Position numbers and translations under genes: made by a program. Shown piece after piece: positions 48,018 through 57,530 of a DNA stretch of 64,000 nt; the stretch's first letter is position 1; every line of letters begins with the position of its first letter. This DNA comes from Sphagnum compactum (Eukaryota; Bryophyta; Sphagnopsida; Sphagnales): contig OZ234501.1 in assembly GCA_965153455.1 (NCBI GenBank), positions 12,276,001 through 12,340,000 of the forward strand, read 5' to 3'. The notes below the pieces were generated by a model that ran no database searches, was not told the DNA's origin, and saw only the letters and a program-made list of their open reading frames with translations.

Positions 48018-48603
48018 TCATTTTTCTTTTAATTGAAGATTTGTCCATAACATGTGTGATTCATTTTGAACATTCTTTGCCGCATTTTCTTCCAATGCAT
48101 CACCACCCTCAACCACATGCTCTAACATAAATAGGTTTGGAAACTGTACATTCCACACACTCCTCCTCCCAATCCATGTTTGTATGCCCATCTCCCTCAA
48201 CATCTTGATGTCTTGAATTTCCTTTAAGAAGTCCTCATCAAATTCTACTCTACCTATTGGGTTATGGCTAAAAGTGTCCACATTAGAATGTTTAGATCCA
48301 TGCCTATGGAGAATCTCAAAGTTAAAATCTTGCAGCATATCAATCCAACGTCCTCTCTGTCCATATGCATCGGAAACCATTGCAAGCCATTCCAACAGCT
48401 TATGATCAGTCCAAAATGTAAATTGGTTGTGGTGCTAAAATTGGCAAAAATGCATAATTTCCCAAATTAGGGCGTAACATTTTCCTTCCACAGGATGGAA
48501 TCTCTTCTAGACAAAGGATAGTCCTTTGCTGGCATATGCTATAACATACTTTCGCCGTCTGTCTTTCTAGAATAAAATAGTGCCAACGTCCTTCATTAAT
48601 CAA
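48018..48603 (-). pseudogene. Ty3 RNase H remnant
   Basis: Reading across shifted frames, ICQQRTILCLEEIP-side sequence leads to a TDHK-like region and then RWIDMLQDFNFEILHRHGSK and HSNVDTFSHNP, the standard end of the Ty3 RNase H domain (HRPGK...NVADALSR type). At least one frameshift separates the parts. Confidence 0.75.
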
Positions 48604-48709
48604 TCAACATCAATAATGAATGCCTTACAAAATTCTGTCTTATCAATATTGGAGTAGAGATGAGTGCTTCTTTCAATTGGTCAAATGCTTTCTAACATTC
48701 TGAGGCCCA

Positions 48710-49599
48710 TTAAAACACATTATCTCGCTTTCTTAGCTCAAACAAAGGTATTGCAATTTTTGCATACCCTCTAATGTAGTTTATGTAGGGCCCAATTAAA
48801 CCCAAAAATGTTCGCACATTGGTGACAATCCTAGGAACAAGAAACTCACTCATAGCTTTCACCTTGTTAAGGTCAGGTTTAGTTCCTACCTTCCTAACTA
48901 TGTGCCCCATAAATATGATGTTCTTAGCATAAAAGATGCACTTGTTGGGGTTGAATTTCATATTCATATCCTTCAATCATTGTAACACCATGCGGACATG
49001 GGTAAGATGTTCTTCCCATGTAGTGTTGTGGATATTATAATCATCCACAAAAAACTGTAAAAAATTGTTGCAACCATTGTTATAAAATAATCATCATTAT
49101 TATGGAGAACGTGTTGGTTGCATTCTTCAGACTGAATGGCATGACCACTACAACAAAAGGTGTCCTTGTACGCCAAGTGATTTCACTGGATTTTGAGTGA
49201 ATTCATTAGTTGTAGTGAATGAGGACTAATGAAGAAACAGTGAATTCACTGGTCTGGTGAATGAGGACTAGTGAACTGCACCCACATTTTGTAATAGTGG
49301 ACCAACCATTCATACAAACCCATTTTTGTAATAAACATTGTTTTCTTAACATCATTAAGGCTCATCCTGATCTACCAAAAACCGTTATGTAAATCTAGTG
49401 TTGTAAACCATTATGTAGATCCCATTTGACTCAAGATGTCATTAATCAACGGCTTGGGATATGCATCTTGATGCATATGCATGTTTAATGGGCGGTAATA
49501 TCCACAAAAATGCATGTTGCCATATTTTTTTATTGGTAAAGTGACCTTGCAAGCATGCTCTAAAAAATTGGTTTTCATTTTCCCTAACTTTACTAGCAC
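48710..49599 (-). pseudogene. Ty3 reverse transcriptase remnant
   Basis: Early motif: CGYYRPLNMHMHQDAYPKPL (49411-49599). Catalytic motif: FFVDD near 49045. Late motif: FNPNKCIFYAKNIIFMGHIV, then FLGLIGPYINYI (48710-48976). A 154-bp CACTA MITE sits between the GLYEWL block (about 49305-49335) and the VMPFSLKNA block (about 49118-49145). Removing it would make the two blocks adjacent in the same reading frame. Other stops and shifts remain. Confidence 0.85.
49146..49299. mobile_element. CACTA-type MITE (154 bp) inside reverse transcriptase
   Basis: It begins CACTACAACAAAAGGTG and ends CATTTTGTAATAGTG (complement CACTATTACAAAATG). An exact 3-bp duplication, GAC, flanks it (43-45 and 300-302 of the 49.1-49.3 kb coordinates, i.e. 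49143-49145 and 49300-49302). CACTA termini plus 3-bp duplication are diagnostic. The interior has repeated GTGAATTCACT and GTGAATGAGGACTA words. It splits the reverse transcriptase coding sequence. Confidence 0.9.
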
Positions 49600-50454
49600 T
49601 TAGATTTGTCTGTTTACTTTAGCCTCTTCCCAAAAGGACAACATGTTAGGGGTAGTGTGACAAGGTGGTAGTCCTTATGTGTCAATGTCATGTTCTCTAA
49701 TTAGACAACACTCCAACTCCCCTTTATGTCATGTGAATACATCAACATAACTTTCCAAAACATGCCAGAGCTGCTTTGCCTTCTTTTGATCAAAATTAGG
49801 ATCCACTTCAATCAACTTCCTAATTTGATCCCCCCTTCCTCCATTGCTTGTGTCAGACCTAACCTCCATTACATGTTTATCATTTCTAGTGACGTCCCAT
49901 TGAAACAAGGTTGGTATTTCAGTTCCTTCAATCCTTTTCGAGCTTATGCGCATTTTGTTGTTCTTCATGAACAACCCATTTCAACTAGTCCTCATAATCA
50001 TCCTCCACAAGTGTTGTGTCATTCATGAACTCATCTGCCTGACCTTCAATAACCAAATTCATGCACTGTTTGGGAGCTTCCAATTTTATTAGCTCATCCA
50101 GACCGTGATCCTTGAATTATGTGGCATGTTCTTATTTTTTTTGCAAAATCAGCCTGAGCTTATCACTTTCCACCTTTGGATCAAGGAGTTTATCATCATT
50201 TGTGCTAGATCCAAACTCAGAACTATCATTAGACAATGTTTATTTTGAATTTTGATAAGCCCATTGCTCCAAGCATTCATAATCAAGAGGCAAATGTGAT
50301 GGCTCCTCATTATTACCCAAATTTAGCTGAGAGAATCTAGTGGTTGTCTCATTGCTAAATTGGTGCAATGACCTATTTTTTCCTCGACTAATTGTAACAT
50401 GTTAACCATGTTAAGCAGAAACACTTAAACATTCGATCTAAGGCCCTATTTGAA

Positions 50455-50817
50455 TTAGATCAATCCACATTCAATGTCCACAACTACACCAATTTTGATT
50501 AGAAAATCGAATCCTAATTGGATGTCATAACTATCCATATCCACTACCATGAATGTCATGTTACAATTGGTTTCCCCAATCCATACCAGTAGTCCTTCAA
50601 TCCTTCCCAACGCCCATGTTACAACACTTGAGGTGGTTTTATAATACTCAAAACCAACTACAAGATGCATAATGCCTAATTCTCTCACAACAGTGGCTGC
50701 TAGTACTAACATCGATGCTCTAATGTCTACTAATCCTTCAACATTGTTATTGTTGATCTCTACCAACAAGTGTAGTGTCTTGCTTATATGATTATTTTTT
50801 ATGTTGATTCTACGCAT
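50455..50817 (-). pseudogene. Ty3 aspartic protease remnant
   Basis: A 120-codon frame has the retropepsin-like layout: LLVEINNNNVEGLVDIRASM, then later DSYDIQLGFDFLIKIGVVVD (the D-x-I-L-G-x-D-x-L motif). The active-site triplet region reads LVDIRAS where the family has D-T/S-G, so catalytic residues are altered. Inactive. Confidence 0.78.
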
Positions 50818-51190
50818 AATTGAATTGTTGAGTTGCCATATTCACTAGGGTAGTTTTTTTATCCTCATTCTTTCTTCTTTTGACAAGCTTGATTAATCCT
50901 TCTAGGTATTCAAGTTCCCCAGGATAGTTAATATGGTTTCTGTGGGTGTTAAGGATATTTTCCCCTTAATGAAATGGGTCAATATCTTTGACCTTATTGT
51001 TGATTCTTTCTCCTGACCAATGCCTAGTTCTCTACTTTTGATCAAGTCATCATTTGGTTATTTAGTGTTTCCATGTTCTTCAACAACACTGTCCATCAAC
51101 AACCTCCTTTTTGGAACCTTTGTGTGTGAGAATAAATTGTGCCCTCCTTCACAAATTCTATCCAATTTTTTTTGTATTGCCTCCTCATCA

Positions 51191-52061
51191 TCAACCATTA
51201 CCTCTAAGTAGTTTGTGGTAGCCACACATGTCTTGGGATCTTCTTTTTTTCCAACACCATTTTTCAGTATGCCCCAACCTTGTGTAGAAGTTACACCATA
51301 GTCCACAATTTTTCATCTTATGCAGCCCCTTGCATTTCAGACATTTTGGCCTTGAGGTAGTGCATTTTGGACATTCAGTGGCTAGGTGATCTTTTGCTCT
51401 ACAAATTTGGCATCCATTAAAACTGGTGGATCCTCCAAATGTTGTTTTTAACCTGTTTGGAGACTTTGTCTGCGTTTTCAACAGATTGATGAGTGAATCA
51501 TTCAATAGTTGTACATGTTTTTTTACTATCATTTCCCTAATCATCATGTGTCCTTTTGCTCTTCCTTTAGCAACTCAAATGGTGTTTCACCCAACTTTAC
51601 TAGGACTCGTTCAACTTCCAAAGTTGCAACCAACAGTTCATCCATGTTTGCGTAGACTCTCATCACACACAACTTACGAATTTATGGATGGATTTTGGAG
51701 AGAAATATCCGTTTTTTGTTCAACATCCTCTAATTTTCCTCTTATAAATATTTTTTTCGTCCTATCATGGTATGTCTGAACCCTCTGTTTAGGCTCTTGT
51801 TTTATTTAGTCAAGTTTAACATGGTTTAAAGATCATGGCAGTTTTCATGGCTAGCTAATATGTTGCAGGAGTCCCCAATTTCTTGTACCATTCCTTAGAC
51901 TTCCTTCTCATATTCAACCTGCCAATTTTGAATAATTTTTGTTCATCGATTCTCTTCACTTCAATTGCCATTTCAAGGTGCTCAACCCAATCATGCACAT
52001 CCTCAAATTTTTTACCCCAAAATAGTTCATCCATGCCCTTGGGGCTGGTCATTTTGAACAC
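51191..52061 (-). pseudogene. Ty3 gag remnant with zinc knuckles
   Basis: A capsid fragment (51855-52061: VHDWVEHLEMAIEVKRI, then EWYKKL) is followed by a nucleocapsid region (51191-51547). The latter has one intact CX2CX4HX4C knuckle (CQICRAKDHLATEC) and a second in which the second Cys is Tyr (CNFYTRLGHTEKWC). Another frame covers 52663-52896 without recognisable motif. Confidence 0.78.
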
Positions 52062-53089
52062 TTAAATCTAATCAAAATCATGTTCACTTCAGTACAAGTC
52101 TTGGATTCAAGGGTAAACATATAAATCTGCATGGTTTTCGCCTTCTTCAATCCATTTATGCTCTCCATCTACTCCAATCTTTAGTATCCAACTTATTAGC
52201 CTAGAGGTCACACCTGCATGTTCCACCCTTACAAGCCTATCTCCTAGCTTAAACCACTATTCCATGCCTAATATGAATATCTTGACATACCTATTTTCTT
52301 ATACAAACAATGCTTGCACCGAAATGTCCCCAACATATGGGGGTTGTTTTGCAAATTTTAAATAAAAAAACTCAAAAGGGTAGAAATTACCAGAGGTTTA
52401 TCTTTAACATGTTCTTTTTTATACAGTGGTAGTTTTTTTCCATCCCATCTTGTTTGCAAAGATCTCACCCTCAATTCTCAAGTTTCAAATATTTGTAGAT
52501 TTCAACTTGCATTCCTCTTCCAGCTCTATTGCAAGAACCCGATTATCTTCTATCTTACTGTTAAAGTTCATCCCATTGGAACCTATATAAATCTAACTCA
52601 AGATCCCTTCTCCACTTTTGCAGAGCCTCCAATTTAGTACATGGGTACTAGATCCAGAAAATCTACTTTAATGACTTTCTTTCTCTCTCTAACTTCACTA
52701 CTATGTTCAGGTTCAATAACTTTGCACAACCTCCCAAAAGTGGTAGATCCATAAGCAACCAAATATCTCCTAATCTAGGTATGTTGTTGGGGTTTTCATA
52801 AAGTCTACAAAATCTTTTATTTCTAATGACATGGCCATCCATATTTATAGAAGAATCTAAACTTATTTCAATTGATAAGGATTGAGCTCCAGTCATCTTG
52901 TGAAACTTTTAACCTTACTGCTAGCTGCACATATGATTCAAACCGACATTGATCGAATTCTGAAATGGTGGTTATGTTACTCATTTCGGCAACAACACTT
53001 CTCCATTACCCCTATGCTTTTGATATATCTCCTCTTGAATTGAAACTAGCTTTGTTACTAAAAAGTAAGCAACAAAAAAACCTTAGAAC

Positions 53090-54111
53090 TTCCATACATG
53101 TGAATGATATTACACAACATATTCACAACTCATTGCCCTAGGTCTACTGTTTCATATGTCTAATGCTTATACTACCTAGATCTTCTTCAAACATGCATTA
53201 TACATAATAATGCATTAATCTAAAAGTTGGATTGATCCAACTAAGATAATATACTTATAATAAAAACTGCTTGCAAAGAGGTTGGATTAGTTCTCCTCGG
53301 ACCCTTTTAGTAGGCCATTTTGGTCTTACACAAACTCAACTTTCACAATCCACAACAACATTCTTCAACAATCCACTTAGGCTTACATAGGGATGAAACA
53401 AAAATCCGACCCAAAACAAATTTCCCCTTTTTGATCATTTCAAACCTTCTTTCCCTAGAGTTTCCAAATAACAAGTCTCATTTTCTCAAATGCCAACCCC
53501 ACATATTCCCTTCAAATTGAGTTTCACTTAGACCGACCGTATTAATCCCCCAAGGAGCTTCATCACTTCCACCTCTTTGCATATTTATTAATACATCCTA
53601 ACTTTCTGCTTCTAAATCCCAACTTTAATATGCAGCAAAATGTTATTTAAAGTTGGAATGCACAAATTATGGTTGAGGACATTCCTCCCAGCAACCTCTA
53701 ATTTTAACAAACCACATAAAATCACACTCTTACCAACTATTATTTTCGACTATCAAATTCCACAACAAAAAAGAAAAGAAAAAGGATGTTTAGCTTCTAA
53801 AACCATACTCCATTTATCCTCTAAGATCGTTGTGTAACACAATAGCCAGGCTTGCCATTTCAAAAGAAACATGAAAATTGTCAAACAACATTCATCAAAC
53901 CCACCATCCTCCATTTTCCAAAAAGTAAGCACACAACCACATAGCTTTGGGCCTAATTAACTTGCAACAGATAACACAAATAGAACTCCCAATCCACACA
54001 ATCAAAAACATCAGCATCAACCAACACATCTTCTATCGTTTTTAACATTCAGCATCCTGATCCACAACACCATAATGGATTTTTAAAACATTCACTTCCT
54101 TTCATCCCACA
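53090..54111 (-). repeat. 5' LTR (right), uninterrupted
   Basis: 1022 bp, the intact partner of the left LTR. It provides empty sites for the three insertions: TTTCATA|TGTCTAATG at about 53152-53167 for the Helitron, ACTCTTACCAACT at about 53730-53742 for the TIR element, and CACCATAATGGATTTTTA at about 54069-54086 for the CACTA-like element. Confidence 0.88.
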
Positions 54112-56487
54112 ACAAGTTGGTTTCAAAAATGAAAGAATACAACATTAATCAAACTTGCTGGGACTAAGAAAATGAGTACGACCTTGGCTCTAAGGATTAG
54201 GATATTGTAGTGACCTTGCTTGGAAGATTTTTTTTTGGGTGAAACACCCATGTGCGGGCAAGTTAATACAATAAGCCTTCCTATTTATACAATGAAAAAA
54301 CGTTTCATAATTTCACACCTTATAAGTGGGAAGGCCCACCTTAATCATTACATTGTGTAATGCTTAGTAGTAGGGTGTTATAGCTTGGAATGCCTTTAGG
54401 TCAAAAGATACATGAAAAAACTTGCTGGCTTTTTGCAACATAGGTGGAGCTTCACATTTTCATACAACATAATCTAACAGCAGATCTAGCTGGTAGGTTA
54501 TATGAAAAGTGCAAAGCCCACATACACGTGTTTGCAAGCTTTCTTTGTTTCGTAAAGCCCACCAGCTTTTTGAAAAAGAAACAATGATATTCGTCGAATA
54601 TCACAAGAATTAAAAAAAAAACCCAAGTTTTACACTAGATAGAGCCTTCAAGGTGAAGGTTTTACCACAATTTAGGCTTCCCTCAAGGACCCTATTATGG
54701 TAAAACCCCACCCCACATGCTTTACCCTACACTAAAACACTCTATTGAAAGCATTATGGTTGTAAGCTCCTAATTCCAAGGGCCCGTGATGGAATGCCTT
54801 ACCCTTTACCCCCTTGGTACCCCCTTGGATATTATCAAAAGGTGGAGTCACAACTTATTACCCAACTTCCATTCCCCTACTCCTTGTTTTTTGGTTATAT
54901 CCTTTTCCCTTATCTACTGTAAATAGATATCCTACTTTTTCTTCTAACCACTCCCTTCTTTATCCTTTTCCCTTGTCTACTGTACATAATTATCCTATTT
55001 TTTCTTCTTACCACTCCCTTTTCTATCCTTTTCCTCTTGTTTACTACAGACAATTATCCTATTTTTCTTTTAACCATTCCCTTCTCTGTCTTTTTCCCCA
55101 TGTCTATTGTAAACAACTATCCTACTTCTTCTTTTAACCATTTTTTTAAAAATCCTTTTCCCCTTGTCTGCTACAAATAGTTATCCTACTTCTTCTTCTA
55201 ACCACTATCTCCCTTTTGTTTTCTTGATTACAATCCCTTTCTTCTATTTGTTGTAGACAACAAACCCATCTCTCTCTACCAGTCCTTTCTTCAACTTACT
55301 TAACTAGCTACAACCCTAATTTAAGCATATTCACACAAACATCATCAATCATGCAATCCAACAAGTTTTTGCACATAACATTTCTCACATCTTCAAGAAA
55401 AGGTTATAATGTATTGCTTGTAATTCAAGTATTCCCAATTCTTGTTATAACTATCTCCTAATAAAGGCCTTTATACGGTCTTCCTTTGCCACACCTTTTA
55501 ATTCTACCACTATCTACACCTCCAAAGCTTCTACCTTGCACAAAATAACCCCTTCAACATATTCTCTATGTGTGGGACAACCCACCCCATAGTTCATGAT
55601 TTCTTGTAAAAGCCCATTTCTTTCTTGCTCTTAGGTTCACAACAACGTTATGTAACTATGTTCCTTTTCTACTACCATCTTCTTACTTTAACAACAAGTT
55701 TAGGTACCTCTTCTTAACCTCCCCCCATTTGCTTCCAACCATCATACTTATGGAACGCATCCATTTGAATAACCACCACCCCACCGCTTGGGGAGCTTGC
55801 CTCTAATCTCCAGGATGTATGTTGATATGATTGCCTCTTGAAAGCTTGTTCCTTCATGATGATCCGACCTTTTTCTTCCTTTGCCTATCTCATCTTTTCA
55901 TGATGCCACAAAACACCACTCCCATCCTTACAACCATCATCATTATTCTTCACTCAAGAAGAAGAAAAAGGACAAGCAACTATTTTTTCCTTCCTCTCAA
56001 TTTCAAGAATACGCCACTTGCCTTAACCCTAATTGCTAAAAACTGCTAGGAAGCATCCCCCCTTATCCATACTTCTTATCTAGCATGGATAACGAATCTT
56101 GGACAAGGATAAGGTAACCTAACCTTTTCTTAATCCTACCAACCTATTTGCCCCCTTATCATAATCTAGCCAACCTACTTCCCTTTTTATCTTAACCAGG
56201 CCACCACCCCCTCAAGTCTTATTGGGATAAAGTCATATGTTCTAACCTACCTCCCTTAGACTTAAGGTTAACCCCAAAACTTCTTTAGCCGGCCTACCTA
56301 AGCTTAACCAAAATTGGGTTAGGCTAATTGGGGCCCAACATTAGTCACTGCCATTATCGCTTCCACTACCAATGTTGGCACTTGGCACCCCATGATTGAC
56401 CACCTATCAACCAACACATATTATGCAATAATCATAGATTATAAACTTATCAAAATTTATCACAATTTCACATAAATTGGTAGATAT
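54112..56487. other. Pyrimidine-rich intergenic DNA
   Basis: Apart from a 63-bp minisatellite (54898-55212), no feature is recognised. A TATA-like TATAAATAGG on the minus strand at 54280-54289 may be part of the Ty3 promoter. From 54.8 to 56.4 kb the top strand is strongly C/T-biased. A 72-codon frame at 55831-56049 is domain-free. Confidence 0.5.
54898..55212. repeat. Minisatellite, five copies of a 63-bp unit
   Basis: TATCCTTTTCCC, CTACTGTA, TTATCCTA, CTTCTTCTAACC and ACTCCC blocks repeat in order near 54898, 54962, 55024, 55087 and 55151. The unit is close to 63 bp, a multiple of three, so the frame through it stays open over several copies. That explains a repetitive ORF at 54814-55137, which I do not regard as a gene. 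Confidence 0.85.
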
Positions 56488-56650
56488 TGTTGGAAATTGA
56501 AAATGGATCGATGAAAAAATAGAAATGATAAAAGGATTAATTTTTACAATGAGCTTTCCACCCAACCTTAGGATCATAAAGATGTTGGTACAAACCTTGT
56601 GTTCCAACCCCAAGCTGTGCATGCACTTATAGGGTAGGTAACATTCACAT
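56488..56650 (-). repeat. Short copia-type LTR, copy A
   Basis: Top strand starts TGTTGGAAATTGAAAATGG and runs through AATGATAAAAGGATTAATTT and CTTTCCACCCAACCTTAGG to the GGTAGGTAACATT block. Same orientation as copy C (57336-57525) and opposite to copy B. No primer-binding site adjoins it. Confidence 0.75.
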
Positions 56651-56654
56651 GGAG

Positions 56655-56827
56655 ATGCACTTCTAAGGTAGGTAACATCCACATGGAGATTTACATAGAG
56701 CTTAAGGGGGGAACACAAGGTTTGTAGCAACATCTTTGTGATCCTAAGGTTGGGTGGAAAGTTCATTGTAAAAATCAATCCTTTTATCATTTATATTCTT
56801 TCATTGATCCATTGTCAATTTTCAACA
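56655..56827 (+). repeat. Short copia-type LTR, copy B, with tRNA-Met primer site
   Basis: It begins near GGTAGGTAACATCCACATGG and ends CCATTGTCAATTTTCAACA. It is followed at once by TGGTATCAGAGC (56828-56839), complementary to the 3' end of initiator tRNA-Met and the usual primer-binding site of plant copia elements. It is inverted relative to copies A and C and is head-to-head with copy A. Confidence 0.8.
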
Positions 56828-56832
56828 TGGTA

Positions 56833-57175
56833 TCAGAGCTCTTGACATGGTTGCAATCTATTGCCAACATGTCTTTTCTCAAATATTGCACAAAAATTGT
56901 CCCATGCATCCTTTGCAGTTCCTGCACATGCTACATGATGAAACAAAGAATCAATAGTGTTTAGGAGAATTGTTCCTTGAGCCAATTTGTCATTTTTCAT
57001 GAATAGACAATGTTCAAAAGTGCTTCCTTCAAGGATAATCTCTCCAAATTTAACTTTTGGTGGCAATAATTCTCATGAGGTGATCTCCTACAAATCTTTT
57101 TCATCTTCCCATGTATGAAAGTTATTGTCATTCAACTTTTCAATACTTCAAGCATTAAAACTGGACACCATGATT
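56833..57175 (-). pseudogene. Copia-type gag fragment
   Basis: FGEIILEGSTFEHCLFMKND leads to LFHHVACAGTAKDAWDNFCA and IFEKRHVGNRLQ on the minus strand, a copia gag (UBN2-like) signature. Upstream, in the same strand with stops, are IEKLNDNNFHTW-type residues from the gag start. Only gag is present, with no protease or polymerase, as in TR-GAG elements. Confidence 0.75.
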
Positions 57176-57323
57176 GTGAGTAGAAAAATGCCAAAAAAAA
57201 ACAATTAGAGCTTCGAAACTTTTAGCAAAACGTTAGAAAAACAAAAAACACACCCATTGTTTGAAAACTTTCATAAAACTATGTAAAACAACTTCAATCT
57301 CTCCTTCCCTCAAAAGCAACCAT

Positions 57324-57530
57324 GTTCTAATACCATGTTGGAAATTGACACTGCATTGATGAAAAAATAAAAATGATAAAAGGACTGATTTTTATAATGA
57401 GCTCTCCACCCCACCTTAAGATCACAAAGATGTTACTACAAACCTTGTTTTCCACCCCCGAGCTTTGTCCTAATCTAAATGGGAGGTGAACATCTCCATG
57501 TTACCTACCCTAGAAGTGCATGCACATGCA
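57324..57530 (-). repeat. Short copia-type LTR, copy C, with primer site
   Basis: The LTR occupies about 57336-57530 and reads into the gag fragment on the minus strand. The primer-binding site at 57324-57335 reads TGGTATTAGAAC on that strand, 10 of 12 matches to the tRNA-Met type. With the gag fragment and copy A or B it outlines a miniature retrotransposon of about 0.9-1.0 kb. Confidence 0.75.

Larger units (their letters stand above)
41251..54111 (-). mobile_element. Degenerate Ty3-type LTR retrotransposon with four nested insertions
   Basis: Two direct repeats flank pol remnants on the minus strand: left 41251-46578, right 53090-54111. Both start CATACATGTGAATGATATTA (one base inside the edge) and end CTTTCATCCCACA. 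Subtracting three insertions leaves about 1030 bp on the left against 1022 bp on the right, so they match as LTRs. Domain order on the minus strand is gag with zinc knuckle, protease, reverse transcriptase, RNase H, integrase, which is the Ty3 order. All frames contain stops, and the LTRs differ at many sites, so it is old and inactive. No clear target duplication or primer-binding site was found. A TATA-like motif (TATAAATAGG, minus strand, about 54280-54289) lies outside the repeated part, so the true right LTR may be longer. Confidence 0.88.

Noticed and set aside
54814-55137. 107-codon repetitive ORF
   Set aside because: Open only because the 63-bp minisatellite unit is divisible by three; no homology, and composition follows the repeat.
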